Origin: Sphingobium sp. CCH11-B1
Lineage (GTDB): Bacteria > Pseudomonadota > Alphaproteobacteria > Sphingomonadales > Sphingomonadaceae
Reading direction: 5' to 3'
NCBI RefSeq assembly: GCF_001556865.1
Contig: NZ_LSJY01000079.1
Span: forward strand, 1 to 64,000
DNA length: 64,000 bases
A model generated the notes under the pieces. That model was not told the DNA's origin and did not search any database. It saw only the letters and a list, made by a program, of their open reading frames with translations. Positions 47,064 through 57,292 of the stretch are shown here, one piece after another. Both the position numbers and the translations under genes were made by a program. Every line of letters begins with the position of its first letter. Position 1 is the stretch's first letter.

Positions 47064-48395
47064 TCAGGCGATTCGGCCAAGCAGCAGTCCGCCAATGGCG
47101 GTGATGCCAAGCACTTTGATGACATTCCATTTGAACCGAAAGAGGAGGACGGCGGACAAGGCCGCAAGCAGGCCTGCCCGCCAGTCGAGGCTCGTCCAGT
47201 CCGGAACGTAGAGCCGAAAGGGGCCGGTCTCGACTTCGCTGACGCGGGCGAACAGGACATGGATGAAGAACCAGACCGTGAGGTTGGCGATAACCCCGAC
47301 GACGGCGGCGGTTAGTGCCGCGAGACCGCCCTTTAGGCGCTTTGCGTTCTCCATCCGCTCGATCCAGGGGGCGAAGGTGAAAATCCACAGAAAGCAGGGA
47401 GCGAACGTCACCCAGGTGGTCAGTGCCGCGCCGAGCAGGCCCGCGACCAGCGGAGTGAACGGTTCCGGGGCGCGGAAAGCGGCAAGGTAGCCGACGAACT
47501 GCGTCACCATGATGAGCGGTCCTGGGGTGGTCTCGGCAAGCCCGAGGCCGTCGGCCATTTCACCCGGCGAGAGCCAGCCGTAACTCTGCACGGCTTGCTG
47601 CGCCATGTAGGCAAGGACCGCATAGGCTCCGCCGAAGGTGACGACAGCGAGTTGGGAGAAAAAGCTGCCGATCTCCCACAGCACATGGCCGCGCCCAAGC
47701 GTTACAAGGACCACAGCCATCGGCGCCGCCCAGATGGCGCCCCAGATCGCGATCGTCCGCATGGTCAGGCCCCACGGGCGAGGCCCGGAAACCGGTGTTG
47801 CGCCGCCAAGCTTGATTCCCAGCCAATCGGGTCTAGACGCGGCGACCAGCATACCGATCCCTCCCGCTCCAAGGACGACCAACGGAAAAGGCAGGTCGAG
47901 GAAGAAGAGGGCGGCGAAGGCGACTACTGCCAGCGCCTTCTTGAAGCCGGTATTGAGCGATCGTCCTGCTATGCGCAGAAGCGCCTGCACGACGATCGCC
48001 AGGACAGCGGCCTTGATTCCGAGGAACAGAGCCGCAAACCAGTCAAGGTTCGCAGCGAATGCATAGAGCATCGACAGGGCCAGCATCACCAGCGCGCCGG
48101 GAACGACGAATAGCAGCCCGGCGGCGAGCCCACCGCGTAGTCCGTGCAGTTTCCAGCCGATCCAGGTGGCAAGCTGCTGTGCCTCAGGGCCGGGAAGCAG
48201 GTGGCAGAAGTTCAGGGCATGGAGATATTGGTCCTCGCTGACCCATTGGCGCTCATCCACCAGTTCGCGGTGCATGAGCGCGATCTGGCCGGCAGGCCCC
48301 CCGAAGCTCAGGAACCCGATGCGCGTGAACACGCGGAGCAACTCGCCGAAATCAGGCCGGTTGGTCGAAACAGTCGATCCGGAAAATTCAGTCAC
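47064..48395 (-). CDS. chrA: Chromate efflux transporter ChrA
   Basis: A 443-residue CHR transporter that expels chromate. Two homologous halves are visible, each opening with the CHR signature: FTRIGFLSFGGPAGQIALMH with ...LLPGPEAQQLATWIG, and VVTFGGAYAVLAYMAQQAV with ...TTPGPLIMVTQFVGYLA. About ten to twelve membrane segments are predicted. Start is GTG 48395 after GGGGA; an open extension upstream is low-quality sequence. First gene of a three-gene operon. Confidence 0.9.
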   Translation of the reverse strand: MTEFSGSTVSTNRPDFGELLRVFTRIGFLSFGGPAGQIALMHRELVDERQWVSEDQYLHALNFCHLLPGPEAQQLATWIGWKLHGLRGGLAAGLLFVVPGALVMLALSMLYAFAANLDWFAALFLGIKAAVLAIVVQALLRIAGRSLNTGFKKALAVVAFAALFFLDLPFPLVVLGAGGIGMLVAASRPDWLGIKLGGATPVSGPRPWGLTMRTIAIWGAIWAAPMAVVLVTLGRGHVLWEIGSFFSQLAVVTFGGAYAVLAYMAQQAVQSYGWLSPGEMADGLGLAETTPGPLIMVTQFVGYLAAFRAPEPFTPLVAGLLGAALTTWVTFAPCFLWIFTFAPWIERMENAKRLKGGLAALTAAVVGVIANLTVWFFIHVLFARVSEVETGPFRLYVPDWTSLDWRAGLLAALSAVLLFRFKWNVIKVLGITAIGGLLLGRIA

Positions 48396-48622
48396 TCGTC
48401 CCCATGCCTTTCCATCCGCGCGAGCGCGGACAAACAAGGCAACGCTTGGGCGGTGACGCCTGACCGGGAGGTTGCATTGCCCCGGCGCTGCCAGATTAGA
48501 CGGCCGTCCCTGAAATCGCAACGCCTGCCGAAGCAGTTCGGTGCACATTCTCGAAAATGGGAACGCAGATCGCCACGGCGCGAAGGGGAGGTGGCACTGG
48601 GTGGTGTTTCCAAGGAGGCATC
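48396..48622. other. Intergenic region between divergent chrA and Toprim genes
   Basis: I see no gene, RNA or repeat in these 227 bases apart from a clear RBS (AAGGAGG) at the right end. It should contain the promoters of both divergent operons, but no convincing -35/-10 pair stands out. Confidence 0.4.
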
Positions 48623-49549
48623 ATGCCTGCACCCCCCTGCTTACATCGCAATATCGATCTCGAAGCCCAGGCATCCGATCTGGTCAAACGCCTCGGCGGC
48701 TTGTGGTCGCCAAACGGCGCGATGTGCCACTGTCCCGCGCATGACGATCATACGCCCAGCCTCTCAGTTCGCGTGGGCGAGAAGGCATTGCTCTTCAAAT
48801 GTTTTGCGGGCTGCGAGACGATCGACGTGATCCGCGCGATCCATCGGCTTGATCACAACACCGCTCTGAGCGGTCCGTCAGAAGCACGTTCGCTCAACGC
48901 TACGCTCAGCCCCGCATGGTTGCGGCAACGGGCAGTAGATCTTTGGGACGACGCGCGCTCGCTGGTTGGAACACCTGCCGAACACTACTTGCAGCGACGC
49001 GCCATTGCTCTATTGCCTCCGACCTTGCGCTATCATTCGCGCGCACCTCTGGGCCGAGGCAAACTAGCTGTGTTCCGGCCAGCAATGATCGCGGCGCTGC
49101 ATGAACGACAGCACCTTGTCGCGCTCCAGCGGACATTCCTGGATCCGCATCAACCGCGCCGCGCGCGCGACCTCGCCAACCCCCGGCGAATGCTGGGGCG
49201 TCCCGGTCAAGGCGCGGTCATGCTCGCGCCGGCAACCGAGACGTTGGGCCTTGCCGAAGGCATCGAAACCGCCCTCTCGGCGATCCTCCTGCTCGACATC
49301 CCGGTCTGGGCGACGCTCGGCAACGAACGCCTCGCCCATATTGCCATTCCCGACACCGTCTCCCGCCTGATCCTGCTTCCCGACGACGACCGCGGCGGGC
49401 GGATCGGCGCCGCCAAGGCCATGGACGCCTATGCGATGCCGGGCCGGACGATCGATGTGCTCTGGCCGCCCCGGGGCTTCAACGACTGGAACGACGTCCT
49501 GCGTGGGGAAGGAAAGGGGGTGGGGGACTGGATGCGGCAAGCGGCCTGA
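48623..49549 (+). CDS. CHC2/Toprim domain primase-like protein
   Basis: A 308-residue element-borne protein. The N-terminal zinc-finger fragment carries CHCPAHDDHTPSLSV and LLFKCFAGC (a CHC2-like site, about residues 34-64). A Toprim domain follows: ETLGLAEGIETALSAILLLD with the conserved glutamate, and LILLPDDDRGGRIGA with the DxD. This DUF7146-type set is common in plasmids and integrative elements and may prime element DNA. Start ATG 48623 follows AAGGAGG. The next gene starts 32 bp further on. Confidence 0.85.
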   Translation: MPAPPCLHRNIDLEAQASDLVKRLGGLWSPNGAMCHCPAHDDHTPSLSVRVGEKALLFKCFAGCETIDVIRAIHRLDHNTALSGPSEARSLNATLSPAWLRQRAVDLWDDARSLVGTPAEHYLQRRAIALLPPTLRYHSRAPLGRGKLAVFRPAMIAALHERQHLVALQRTFLDPHQPRRARDLANPRRMLGRPGQGAVMLAPATETLGLAEGIETALSAILLLDIPVWATLGNERLAHIAIPDTVSRLILLPDDDRGGRIGAAKAMDAYAMPGRTIDVLWPPRGFNDWNDVLRGEGKGVGDWMRQAA

Positions 49550-49581
49550 ATGGTCGGGCCTCGTCCGCGCGGAGAATATCC

Positions 49582-51593
49582 ATGTCCCAGCCTATCATCC
49601 TTGTACCGGCCGGCAAGCTCGCCAAGTCGCCGAGCAATGTACGCAAGACCAGCGACGCCGAGGCCGATGCCCAGCTCGAAGCAAGCATCGTCGCGCACGG
49701 CGTGCTCCAGAATCTCATCGGGCTGCCGGTCGCGCGCAAGAAGGGGCAGTATCGCATCACCGCCGGCGGTCGCCGCCTCGATGCCGTCCATCGCGCGATC
49801 GAGAAGGGCGAACTGCCCGCCGACTACGAGCTGCCGGTCAAGGTCCTCGCCGACGCCAACGATGCGGTTGAGATCAGCCTGTCGGAGAATTTTTTCAAAT
49901 TGGCGATGAATCCGGCTGATGCCTGCCGGGCATTCCAGGACATCATCGACACCGAGAACAAGACGCCCGCCGACATCGCCAAGCGGTTCGGGCTCACCGA
50001 GCGCTTCGTGCTCGGTCGCCTGCGGCTCGCCAATCTCGCCGAACCGGTGTTCGAGGCGCTGCGCGAAGGCGCGATCACGCTCGACATAGCCATGGCCTAT
50101 GCCAGCACATCCGACACCGCGCGCCAGGCTTCGGTGTTCGAGCAGCTCGGTCAGGGCTACTATCGCGCGAACGTCGGCGAGATCCGTCGCCAGCTCGCTT
50201 CCGGAGGTTATCGCGGCAGCGACCCGAAGGCACTGTTGGTCGGGCGTGACGCCTATGTCGCCGCCGGCGGCCGGATCGATGCCGATCTGTTCTCCGACGA
50301 TGCCAGTGAGATGTGGATCGACGGCGACATTCTCGATCACCTCGCCGAGGAACAGCTCGCCGCCGCCGCCGAAGCGATCCGCGAGCGCGAGGGCTATGCC
50401 CAGATCCGCACGGTTGTTGCGTCCCACATCCCCTACACCGAGACCTATGGCCTGCGGCAGGTGCAGGGCGATCTTCCGCCATCCAGGACGAGCTCGAAGC
50501 GATCGAAGAGACCGGCGAGGGCTACACCGAAGACGACGAAGCCCGGGTCCAGGCGCTCGAGGCCGAATACGATGCGATCCAGTCGCGCACGCCCGTGCTT
50601 ACCGACGAACAGAAGGCCTCCGCGCTTGCCTATCTCGTGATCGGCCGTGACGGCCAGCCCCGCATCCACGAGCAGCTCTATGTCGCACCGGTCGAGACGC
50701 CTGACGACAATGATGAAGACGGCGATGGTGAGGATGGCGACAATGGGTTCGACCAGACCGACGAGACCGATGGTCCGGCCAAGCCCGTCGTCAGTCAGCG
50801 TCTGGCCGACGAACTGGCGATGATGAAGACCGAGCTCCTCGCGGTCCATGTCGCCAGCGATCCGCGTTTTGCGCTCGATGTCGGGACCTTCATCATGGCG
50901 GACGCGGCGACCCGGCATTATGGCAGCATGGATCTCGCCAGTGACCTCCGCGCCCGTTCGCCCAGTCCGCGTGTCGCCAATTTCGAGAGCGGCACGCTGG
51001 CGGCGGAGGAATGGGCCAAGCTCGACGGCGGGCTCGACCGCAGCTGGATCGACCACGACGATGTGCGAGACCGTTACGATGCGTTCTGTGCGCTGTCCGA
51101 CGAAGCGCGCGCCGCCTGGCTGGGCTGGGCGGTCGCAAGAACCTTCGATGCCGTGCCTGCCGGCAAGACGGGCAGCGCCTTCATCGATCATCTGGGCGAC
51201 AAGCTTGCGATCGATGTTGCGGTCTGGTGGCGGCCGAGCGCGAAGAACTACTTCGACCGGATCACCAAGCCCGCGATTCTCGACCTGTTCGAGACGGTCG
51301 GCGGCGTCGAACTGCGGCACCGCTACGGCGCGTCGAAGAAGCACGATCTCGCCGCGTCGGCGGAGAAGCTCTTCGCGGGCGACATCCTCGTCGAGGCCGA
51401 GACCAAGGAACGGGCGCTGAGCTGGCTGCCCGATGCCATGCGGTTCGTACCGCTCGATGACGCCGCGAGCCCGATGATCGAGCCGGACGGCGAGGCGGCG
51501 GACGAGTCCGACATCGTCGTCGATCTTGATGCCGATCCGGTGGCCGAACCTTTGGATGATAACGGCACAGGATCGCTCGCCGCCGCAGCCTGA
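49582..51593 (+). pseudogene. ParB/RepB/Spo0J family protein, broken by one frameshift
   Basis: The first part (49582-50480) has ParB-type motifs: LVPAGKLAKSPSNVRK, ASIVAHGVLQNLIGLPV, YRITAGGRRLDAV, and a KorB/HTH-like region KTPADIAKRFGLTERFVLGRL. After DLPP at about 50479 the frame runs off into Ser/Arg-rich artefact, while the next frame (-1) continues a normal acidic protein (IQDELEAIEETGEG) to 51593. One lost base at 50478-50482 explains this. Joined, the product would be about 670 residues, normal for the family. Sequencing error is possible. Confidence 0.7.
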
Positions 51594-51732
51594 CCGACAA
51601 GCCAATCCTCCCGACGGGGCCGCGGCGCGCCTGCCGTGGCCCCGTTTCCTTGTGCTCGCCCAACGGGGAGCAAGGGGGAGGGCGATTGGCGACGGGGCGG
51701 AAGGCCGCCCGATTTCGCGAGGATCACCTGCT

Positions 51733-54700
51733 ATGAACATGCCGCTTCTCAAACTCGCCGAGCCGCTCTTCGACGCTGGCGCCACCAAGGCCGAAAAGCT
51801 GTTTTCGGTGGCCACGATCGTCGCGGAGGCGCTCGTCCGTTCCAACACCATTACCCGCCAGTTTCTCACTCGGCTGATGACGGAGACATTCGGCGCGTCC
51901 GATGCCAATGGGGCCTGGTCGTTGCGCGACGCCTATGACGCGCTGGAGACGGCGCAGGTGTTGCTGCTCGGCCGCGCCGACTGGCAGGGCGAGCATCCAC
52001 AGACCACCTTCGCGGGGCTGGTCGCCTTCCAGAATAGCCTACCGACCCAGACCTACCGCTCCGAACGGCAGGTCGATCTCCAGCAGTTCAGCACGCCGCT
52101 GGCGCTCGCCTGGCTTGCTGCGCGGGCCGCCATGATCGCAGCATCTGATAGCATCCTTGAACCCTCGGCCGGGACCGGGATGCTGGCAGCCCATGCCGCG
52201 AGGGCGGGAGCGCGCCTGCTGCTCAACGAACGCGACAATCAGCGTGCCGCGCTGCTCGCACTCGCACTGCGTCATGACGTCACCACTCATGACGCCGAGT
52301 TCATCCACGACAAGCTGGCAACTGGCGTCGCCCCGAGCGTGGTCCTGATCAACCCGCCCTTCAGCCGCAGCGAGGGGCGGGGCCGGGATCGTCATGCCGG
52401 TGCGCGCCATCTGCGCTCGGCGCTGCTCCGGCTCGCCCATGGCGGCCGCTGCGTCGCGATCATGTCGCCGGGCTTCGCCTCCGACGGCAGTGCGGCGACC
52501 GGATACACGGCGGTTGCCGAGGTGGTGCCGCCGCGCGCCGAAATCACCATCCTCGGCAATCCCTACGCCAAGCACGGCACCAGCATTGCGGTGCGGCTGA
52601 TCGTCTACGACAAGGGCTGGGCGGGCCAGACGGCGCGCCATACGGTCGACAGCATCGAGGCGGCATTGCCGATTGTGCTCGGCCTGCCGGATCGCCTCGA
52701 TCCCTCACAATCGCCGCCGCCCGCGCCTGCTATGGCGCAGCCGCATGTGCGGCTTGCTCCCAAGCCCTCGCCATCGGCACTGTTCGCGGGTCTGGCAGGT
52801 TCGCGCCTGGTTACGCCCAAGCGCGAACCGCGCGTCGACGATGTGCCGTGTCCGCTCGACTATAGCGTCCGCGACATGCCGCTGCCCGCAGGCGATCCCG
52901 TCGGCATCTATGTCCCCTGGCGGCTTTCACGTATCGAAATTTCCGGCGCCAAGCCCCATCCCGACCAACTGGTTGAATCGGTCGCGATGGCCTCGGTCTT
53001 GCCGCCGGCGCCGAGCTATCACCCCTTGTTGCAGCAGCGCGCAATTGCGGCCCTATCCGATGCCCAGCTCGAAACAGTGATCCATGCTGGCGAGGCCTTC
53101 GAGCGCGATCTTCCCGGAACCTTCCTCCCCAACGATGCTGGCGACCAACTGGGTGAGACGCCGGGCGGTCATGTCTACCGCACCGGCTATTTCATCGGCG
53201 ACGGCACCGGCGTCGGCAAGGGGCGCGAGGTCGCCGCCTGCATCCTCGACCAGTGGAACCGGGGCCGCCGCAAGGCGGTGTGGATCTCGGTCGCCTCTGG
53301 CCTCGTCGAGGACGCGCGGCGCGACTGGGCGGCACTCGGCGGCCTTCCCATCGACATCCAACCGCTCGACGCTTTCCCGCTGGGCAGCCCCATCAGCATG
53401 GACAGCGGCATCCTGTTCCTGACCTATGCGACGCTGCGCTCGTCTCGGCACGACGAGGCCTCGCGGCTCCAGCAGATCCGCGCCTGGCTGGGTGAGGATT
53501 TCGATGGCATGCTGGTGTTCGACGAGGCCCATGCGCTCGCCAACGCCGCCGGCACCGAGACCGAATTCGGCGCAGCCAGGGGTTCCGAACAGGGCCTGGC
53601 AGGCGTGCGTCTGCAACATGCCCTGCCACGAGCGCGGGTGCTCTATGTCTCGGCGACGGGCGCCACCGATCCTGCCAACCTCTGTTATGCCGCGCGCCTG
53701 GGGCTATGGGGACCGGGCACGGCGTTCCGCGACCGCGCGGCGTTCATGGCGGCGATGGACAATGGCGGTATCGCCGCGATGGAAATCGTCGCCCGCGATC
53801 TCAAGGCCATGGGACTTTACACCGCCCGGGCCCTGAGCTTCGCCGGCGTTGAATATGAGGCGCTCGAACATCGGCTGACCCCGGACCAGATCACCATCTA
53901 TGACACCTATAGCGATGCGTGGAGCATTATACACGGGCGGCTCGAGGAGGCGCTGAAAGCGGCGAACATCGTCGATCGCATGTCGGGCGAGACGCTCAAC
54001 GCGCAGGCGAAAGGATCGGCGCTGTCTCGGTTCGAGAGCTCGAAACAGCGCTTCTATTCAGGCGTCCTTCTATCGATGAAGATGCCGAGCCTGATCCGCG
54101 CGATCGAAGCGGAACTGGCGGCGGGCCACGCGGCAGTCGTGCAACTGGTCAGTACTGGCGAAGCGGTCCTCGGTCGCAGGCTTGCCGCTCTTTCCCCTCA
54201 GGAGCGGGCGCAACTGCTCGTGGACACCTCGCCTCTCGACGGACTCATCGATTACCTCAAGAACGCCTTTCCCACGCGGCAGATGCGTGCCTTTCGGGCG
54301 AGCGACGGGACGATGCGCTCGGAAATGATGATGGGCGATGACGGTAAGCCGGTTCATTGCCAGGAGGCGCTCGCCGCGCGCGATGCCCTCGTCGAACAGC
54401 TCTGCGGCATGCCGCCGATCCCCGCCGCGCTCGACGCGCTGATTGCGCATTTCGGCAGCGATGCGGTCGCCGAAGTCACCGGGCGGACCAAGCGCCTCGT
54501 GCTCGATCCACGCGGCAACCAGAAGCTCGAATCCCGCAGCGTGGGTGCCCGCAAGGCCGACAGCGACGATTTCATGGCGGGGCGCAAGACGATTCTCGCC
54601 TTCTCCGATGCGGGCGGGACCGGGCGTTCCTACCATGCGGATCTGAACTGCGGCAGCGCCGACCGCCGTCGCATCCACTTCCTGCTCGAACCGGGCTGGA

Positions 54701-56034
54701 AGGCGGCAACCGCGATCCAGGGGCTGGGCCGCACCCATCGTACCAATCAGGCGAGCCCGCCAGTGTTCCGCCCGGTCACCACCGACTGCAAGGGAGAGCG
54801 CCGCTTCATCAGCACCATCGCGCGGCGGCTCGACAGCCTCGGCGCCCTGACCCGCGGTCAACGCCAGACTGGCGGGCAAAACCTGTTTGACCCCGCCGAC
54901 AATCTGGAAAGCGACTATGCCCGCGAGGCGCTGACGCAGTGGTATCACCTGCTCCACGCCGGCAAGCTATCCAGCACGAACCTCGATTATTTCCAGGCGA
55001 TGACAGGGCTAAAGCTGGTCGAGGATCAGGGCGGCGGCCTGCTCGAGCGGCTGCCGCCAATCCAGCGCTGGCTCAATCGTATCCTGGCGCTTCGGATCGC
55101 GACGCAAAATGCGATCTTCGAGGAATATATCGGCCTGATCCAGGCCCGCGTCGATGCCGCGCGCGAGGCGGGCACGCTCGATCTCGGCGTCGAGACCATC
55201 CGGGCCGAGCGGATCGTGCCGCTGTCCGACCAGGTCTTGCGCACCGATCCCCTGACAGGCGCCGAGACCCGGCTGCTTCGCCTCGAACTGCATATGCGCC
55301 CCTGGACGACCTCGTGGAACCGGTTGGTGCATATCTGGGAGGGCACCGACGACATCGCCTTCCTGCGCAATGGCCGTTCGGGCCGGGTGGCACTGCGTGT
55401 GCCGTCCTGGTCGGTCACCGATGATGAGGGCAAGCCGGTGCCGATGTGCCAGCTCGTCCGTCCGACCGGCACCGACCGCATGTCGATGGGCACGCTCTGG
55501 ACCAGCCATTGGAAGCCGATCGAGCGCGAGGATTTTCGCAAAGCTTGGGAAACCGAAGTGGCCGAAGCTTCCGCGAGGCTCGACGTCGAAACGATCAGCG
55601 TGGCGACCGGCCTGCTGCTGCCCGTGTGGCACAAACTCCCCGCTGACGATGTGCGGGTCTGGCGGATCGGCGATGCGTCGGGGGAGGCTCTGCTCGGCCG
55701 TATCGTCATGCCCGCCGCCGTCGAAAACCTCGAAGCCGAGTTCGGGCTCGCCGCTTCTGTCCGCTTGACCCCGTCCGAACTGATCGTGGCGGCGCGTAAC
55801 GACGAGGGCGTGTCCGTGCCGGGCCTGGAGGGCGTGCGCCTGGTGTCGGTCTTCGTTAACAACAGTCGCCGCCTTGAACTGCGCGGGCAGAACCCGCTGG
55901 ACCGCGAATGGCTGAAGGCGCGGGGCTGCTTTACCGAGGTCATCGCCTATTCGACGCGAACGTTTGTGCCGATGGACCGGGCTGAAATTGTTCTCGCGGC
56001 CATATCGTCAGCTTTGGTGGAGGGGCGAGCGTGA
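51733..56034 (+). CDS. DarB-like fusion: N6-methylase-like domain plus strawberry-notch helicase
   Basis: A 1433-residue protein. The N-terminal half has N6-adenine methyltransferase motifs: ILEPSAGTGMLAAHAA (motif I, about residue 140) and NPPFSR (motif IV, about 205). The second half is the strawberry-notch helicase: Walker A GDGTGVGKGRE (about 489), DEAH in VFDEAHALANA (about 595), and QGLGRTHRTNQ (about 995). This layout is that of phage P1 DarB, an antirestriction protein, and is typical of conjugative elements. Start ATG 51733. The following gene starts 125 bp later. Confidence 0.85.
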   Translation: MNMPLLKLAEPLFDAGATKAEKLFSVATIVAEALVRSNTITRQFLTRLMTETFGASDANGAWSLRDAYDALETAQVLLLGRADWQGEHPQTTFAGLVAFQNSLPTQTYRSERQVDLQQFSTPLALAWLAARAAMIAASDSILEPSAGTGMLAAHAARAGARLLLNERDNQRAALLALALRHDVTTHDAEFIHDKLATGVAPSVVLINPPFSRSEGRGRDRHAGARHLRSALLRLAHGGRCVAIMSPGFASDGSAATGYTAVAEVVPPRAEITILGNPYAKHGTSIAVRLIVYDKGWAGQTARHTVDSIEAALPIVLGLPDRLDPSQSPPPAPAMAQPHVRLAPKPSPSALFAGLAGSRLVTPKREPRVDDVPCPLDYSVRDMPLPAGDPVGIYVPWRLSRIEISGAKPHPDQLVESVAMASVLPPAPSYHPLLQQRAIAALSDAQLETVIHAGEAFERDLPGTFLPNDAGDQLGETPGGHVYRTGYFIGDGTGVGKGREVAACILDQWNRGRRKAVWISVASGLVEDARRDWAALGGLPIDIQPLDAFPLGSPISMDSGILFLTYATLRSSRHDEASRLQQIRAWLGEDFDGMLVFDEAHALANAAGTETEFGAARGSEQGLAGVRLQHALPRARVLYVSATGATDPANLCYAARLGLWGPGTAFRDRAAFMAAMDNGGIAAMEIVARDLKAMGLYTARALSFAGVEYEALEHRLTPDQITIYDTYSDAWSIIHGRLEEALKAANIVDRMSGETLNAQAKGSALSRFESSKQRFYSGVLLSMKMPSLIRAIEAELAAGHAAVVQLVSTGEAVLGRRLAALSPQERAQLLVDTSPLDGLIDYLKNAFPTRQMRAFRASDGTMRSEMMMGDDGKPVHCQEALAARDALVEQLCGMPPIPAALDALIAHFGSDAVAEVTGRTKRLVLDPRGNQKLESRSVGARKADSDDFMAGRKTILAFSDAGGTGRSYHADLNCGSADRRRIHFLLEPGWKAATAIQGLGRTHRTNQASPPVFRPVTTDCKGERRFISTIARRLDSLGALTRGQRQTGGQNLFDPADNLESDYAREALTQWYHLLHAGKLSSTNLDYFQAMTGLKLVEDQGGGLLERLPPIQRWLNRILALRIATQNAIFEEYIGLIQARVDAAREAGTLDLGVETIRAERIVPLSDQVLRTDPLTGAETRLLRLELHMRPWTTSWNRLVHIWEGTDDIAFLRNGRSGRVALRVPSWSVTDDEGKPVPMCQLVRPTGTDRMSMGTLWTSHWKPIEREDFRKAWETEVAEASARLDVETISVATGLLLPVWHKLPADDVRVWRIGDASGEALLGRIVMPAAVENLEAEFGLAASVRLTPSELIVAARNDEGVSVPGLEGVRLVSVFVNNSRRLELRGQNPLDREWLKARGCFTEVIAYSTRTFVPMDRAEIVLAAISSALVEGRA

Positions 56035-56159
56035 GGCTTGCGGAACCCGCTGCCGCTGATACGTCGCTGTCCAGCTCAAATCGCTTGCCTTCCTCCGGGC
56101 CACTTGGCAATAATTGCGAGCCATTCGCAATAGTGGATGAGTCGCCCGGAGAGCGCCCG

Positions 56160-56555
56160 ATGACCACTCTATCAGCGCCCATTGAACATGGCGCGATCTC
56201 CGTTCTGGGTCTCATTCTGTCCTCCGCCCGGCGCTGGCGCGAGGCCCGCGATACGGGGCTCGCAGTCCAGCCTCACTTGTTCAGCGAGCTCGCGTTCGAA
56301 GGTTTCGACATCATGGCGCCGGTGCTCGATAGCCTGATGCACCTCTATGAGGTCGTCTTGCGCCGCCCAATGCGCGTGGGCCGCGGCGGGGGCGCTTCCC
56401 AGGACGAGGATCTGCTGCTCGATCTCCTCACAGGCACGAAGCAGAGCCGGGACTCCTTCGGGAACACCGGTGCCATGGGCCGCACGTTCGAGACGGCACT
56501 GCTGTCTACCCGGATCATGCTGCGCAAGGCCTTTCCGATTCCGGCCGCCTACTGA
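56160..56555 (+). CDS. Small hypothetical element protein (131 aa)
   Basis: A 131-residue, mainly helical protein without a recognised family. The ATG at 56160 has GGAGAG a few bases before it; GTG 56031 gives an N-terminal extension of poor codon quality. It starts MTTLSAPIEHGAISVLGLIL and ends in VRKAFPIP-like residues. It directly follows the DarB-like gene and I believe it belongs to the element backbone. Confidence 0.6.
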   Translation: MTTLSAPIEHGAISVLGLILSSARRWREARDTGLAVQPHLFSELAFEGFDIMAPVLDSLMHLYEVVLRRPMRVGRGGGASQDEDLLLDLLTGTKQSRDSFGNTGAMGRTFETALLSTRIMLRKAFPIPAAY

Positions 56556-56581
56556 GCGGTGTGGCGGCATGGCAATCAAGC

Positions 56582-56764
56582 TCAGCGTCTGTCGAACGTC
56601 GAAGCTTTCTCGTACATTTCCTGCCAGGCCGCTGCGGCGCGCAAACAGCGTTCCCGTACCTGGGGCAGGGAGGTTTCCTCGGCTTCTGCCAGGCATTCCT
56701 TGAGGCGCTGCAGATAGAATTCGCTGTTGCGCGGCGTGAGCCGAGGAGAACTGGATGAAAGCAT
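56582..56764 (-). CDS. Short conserved protein (60 aa)
   Basis: A 60-residue protein, MLSSSSPRLTPRNSEFYLQR then an amphipathic helix LKECLAEAEETSLPQVRERC and AAAAWQEMYEKAS. I recognise such small proteins with the pattern RERCLRAAAAWQEM in sphingomonad genomes, but their function is unknown. It lies opposite in strand to the gene before it, and just upstream of the GNAT gene in the same orientation. Confidence 0.55.
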   Translation of the reverse strand: MLSSSSPRLTPRNSEFYLQRLKECLAEAEETSLPQVRERCLRAAAAWQEMYEKASTFDRR

Positions 56765-56818
56765 GGCAATGACCTGTGGGGCGTTCTCTGGAGGTGCGAC
56801 GGCGGGGCTTGGGACAGG

Positions 56819-57292
56819 TCAGGACTTACCCGATTTGGTGCCCCGTATCACCGCCGGTCGGATGCTTTGCGACCGTGATCGGCCAAGTCTGCGGTAGAAT
56901 AGGCGAAAGCTGTCCTCTTCGTAGCCGATGGCCTCGTAGAAGCGTGCAGCGGCGTCGTTCTCGCTCCGCACCATCAGCTGGATCTTGGGCGCACCGAACT
57001 GCCCGAGCCATTCCTCGCAATGCAGGATCAGCTTGCGCCCGATGCCCCAGCGCCGGAAATCCTTGTCGACCCCGAGGTAGTAGATCCACCCGCGATGGCC
57101 ATCCCATCCGGTCATGGCGGTTCCGATCAGATGCCCGGCCGCGAAAGCTCCGATGATGGTCGAACACGGTCCACCGAGCGCACGCTCGGCATCCGCGACC
57201 GGATCGTTCCATGGCCGGGTTAGCTCGCACGCCTCCCAAAGCTTCACAGCCTCACCGATGTCGGACGAGACAAGCGGACGAAATTCGATCAC
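56819..57292 (-). CDS. GNAT family N-acetyltransferase
   Basis: A 157-residue acetyltransferase. The acetyl-CoA motif A is in YYLGVDKDFRRWGIGRKLIL (about residues 71-90), and the conserved C-terminal segment is NDAAARFYEAIGYEEDSFRL. The substrate cannot be predicted. The start is a GTG at 57292 that overlaps the stop of the DUF983 gene (GTGA), so it was cotranslated with it. Confidence 0.85.
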   Translation of the reverse strand: MIEFRPLVSSDIGEAVKLWEACELTRPWNDPVADAERALGGPCSTIIGAFAAGHLIGTAMTGWDGHRGWIYYLGVDKDFRRWGIGRKLILHCEEWLGQFGAPKIQLMVRSENDAAARFYEAIGYEEDSFRLFYRRLGRSRSQSIRPAVIRGTKSGKS

